Below are positions 24,013 to 24,843 of a DNA stretch of 24,843 bases, piece by piece. The translations under genes and the position numbers were made by a program. How positions within the stretch are numbered: the stretch's first letter is position 1; the number at the start of each line of letters is the position of its first letter. The notes beneath the pieces were generated by a model. The model did not search any database, had not been told where the DNA came from, and worked only from the letters and a program-made list of their open reading frames with translations. The stretch is from an uncultured Collinsella sp. Lineage in GTDB: Bacteria; Actinomycetota; Coriobacteriia; Coriobacteriales; Coriobacteriaceae. The stretch covers positions 1 through 24,843 of the forward strand of contig CAUGKA010000007.1 of assembly GCA_959599615.1 (NCBI GenBank), read 5' to 3'.

Positions 24013-24843
24013 ACTCACCAGCGAGCAAAGACTCTCGCGCGCCATCGACATCATGGAGGCCCTCTACGCTGCCGGCGAGAATGGCATGACACGAGACGAG
24101 CTTTGCAGCCGCTTTGATATCACGGGGGCATCGCTCGACGAGATTCTCGAGATCGTCTCGACGCTTGCGGACCGAGAATCGGGCGCACGTATTATCTGCG
24201 AGCACCGTGGCGAGTGCGTGGTCCTCACCGGTGATGCGGGGCGCGTGCTGCCGCTGCGTCTGAGTGCCGCCGAGGGCGCTGTGCTCAACCATGAACTTGA
24301 ATCATTGGGGATCGAACCTCAAGCGGCGGCTCGAATACGGCGGGCCCTTCTTCCCAAAGAGCTCGGATACAACCAGCGCGTCTTTGACACCGTCGCCCAC
24401 GGATCGCACTGGCAGCAGCTGAGCTGCGCCATTCGGGACGGCGTTCGCTGCCGCATCTCGTATCGCTCGATGGATGACACACAGGCGCGCGAGCGTTTGG
24501 TTGACCCCTTGCGCATCACAACAAATGGCGACCAAACGTATCTGATTGCCTGGGATGTCGCGGTCGATGAACAGCGTACCTATCGTATGGATAAAATCGA
24601 GGGCCTGGTCTTGACCGACGACTCCGTCGTGCGCCACGCACCGGAGCCCGCGACCCTCCACGACTCCCTCGCCCAGGCGGAGCGGAGCACGAAGCTTCTC
24701 ATGCCGCGCGCCTTGGCAGAGCGCCTAGACTGGCCCGGCATCATGTCGATTGAACCCAATGGGGCGGACAGCTCAACAGTGAATGTACGCTACGGCTCCG
24801 AGCGCTGGCTGTTAAGCCAGGTAATCGCAGCGGGCGGGGCCAT
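23999..24843 (+). CDS. WYL-domain transcriptional regulator, PafC-like, truncated by the window edge
   Basis: About 281 codons, still open at the right edge. The N-terminal helix-turn-helix region (about 1-90) includes RLSRAIDIMEALYAAGENGM and TRDELCSRFDITGASLDEIL. The WYL domain (about 145-205) has CRISYRSMDD, LVDPLRI, TYLIAWDVA and YRMDKIEG, where Thr replaces the first Trp of the triplet. Part of the C-terminal WCX region is visible. The ATG at 23999 lies inside the end of the upstream WYL gene; an AAGGA is about 12 bases upstream. A GTG two codons later is an alternative. The arrangement matches pafB-pafC gene pairs. Confidence 0.87.
   Translation, partial: MPVRKLTSEQRLSRAIDIMEALYAAGENGMTRDELCSRFDITGASLDEILEIVSTLADRESGARIICEHRGECVVLTGDAGRVLPLRLSAAEGAVLNHELESLGIEPQAAARIRRALLPKELGYNQRVFDTVAHGSHWQQLSCAIRDGVRCRISYRSMDDTQARERLVDPLRITTNGDQTYLIAWDVAVDEQRTYRMDKIEGLVLTDDSVVRHAPEPATLHDSLAQAERSTKLLMPRALAERLDWPGIMSIEPNGADSSTVNVRYGSERWLLSQVIAAGGA

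Overview
The window is about 60% GC, and nearly all its genes are chromosomal housekeeping or envelope genes. The gene content and style suggest the actinobacterial class Coriobacteriia, most likely Collinsella or a close relative: a long-form PurC, a tandem WYL-regulator pair, a TSCPD protein, many GTG starts, and a sortase-anchored Cna-B adhesin. This assignment is an inference from recalled families, not a database result.

Layout. Positions 1-3556 (minus) carry a probable operon: a GH5-fold protein with a damaged active site, then rsmI, then metG, which runs off the left edge. Positions 3557-4033 hold no gene but contain two terminators and a structured repeat bounded by tRNA-like sequence. 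They are followed by tRNA-Lys(UUU) and an M29 aminopeptidase. Positions 5508-9380 (minus) hold a two-component system (response regulator, then sensor kinase), purC and a two-helix membrane protein. Positions 9534-11008 (minus) hold a TSCPD protein coupled to a Tat-exported lipoprotein. Positions 11122-13754 (minus) hold a solute-binding protein overlapping a membrane diguanylate cyclase by ATGA. Next come purB with a strong terminator, a second structured repeat, and tRNA-Gly(CCC).

The first plus-strand gene (15907-19338) encodes an 1143-residue surface adhesin: signal peptide, thioester domain, six Cna-B-type isopeptide domains, and an LPATG sortase signal. A bidirectional terminator separates it from a minus-strand pair: a large M28-like membrane protein, whose peptidase fold is interrupted by about 660 low-complexity residues, and a small membrane protein. 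Divergent from that pair, two overlapping plus-strand WYL regulators (PafB/PafC-like) run off the right edge.

Most unusual features. (1) Two related elements of about 140 bp, one downstream of each tRNA gene, with tRNA 3'-end sequence at one border, a T-arm-like palindrome at the other, and three hairpins between. Their single-stranded scaffold is conserved while the stems differ. Beside tRNA-Gly the element lies next to an exact 18-bp duplication of the tRNA 3' end. (2) A GH5-fold protein without the catalytic acid/base. (3) The split M28-like protein with changed metal and base positions. (4) The thioester adhesin. (5) The solute-binding protein/GGDEF pair. No integrase, transposase or CRISPR array was seen.
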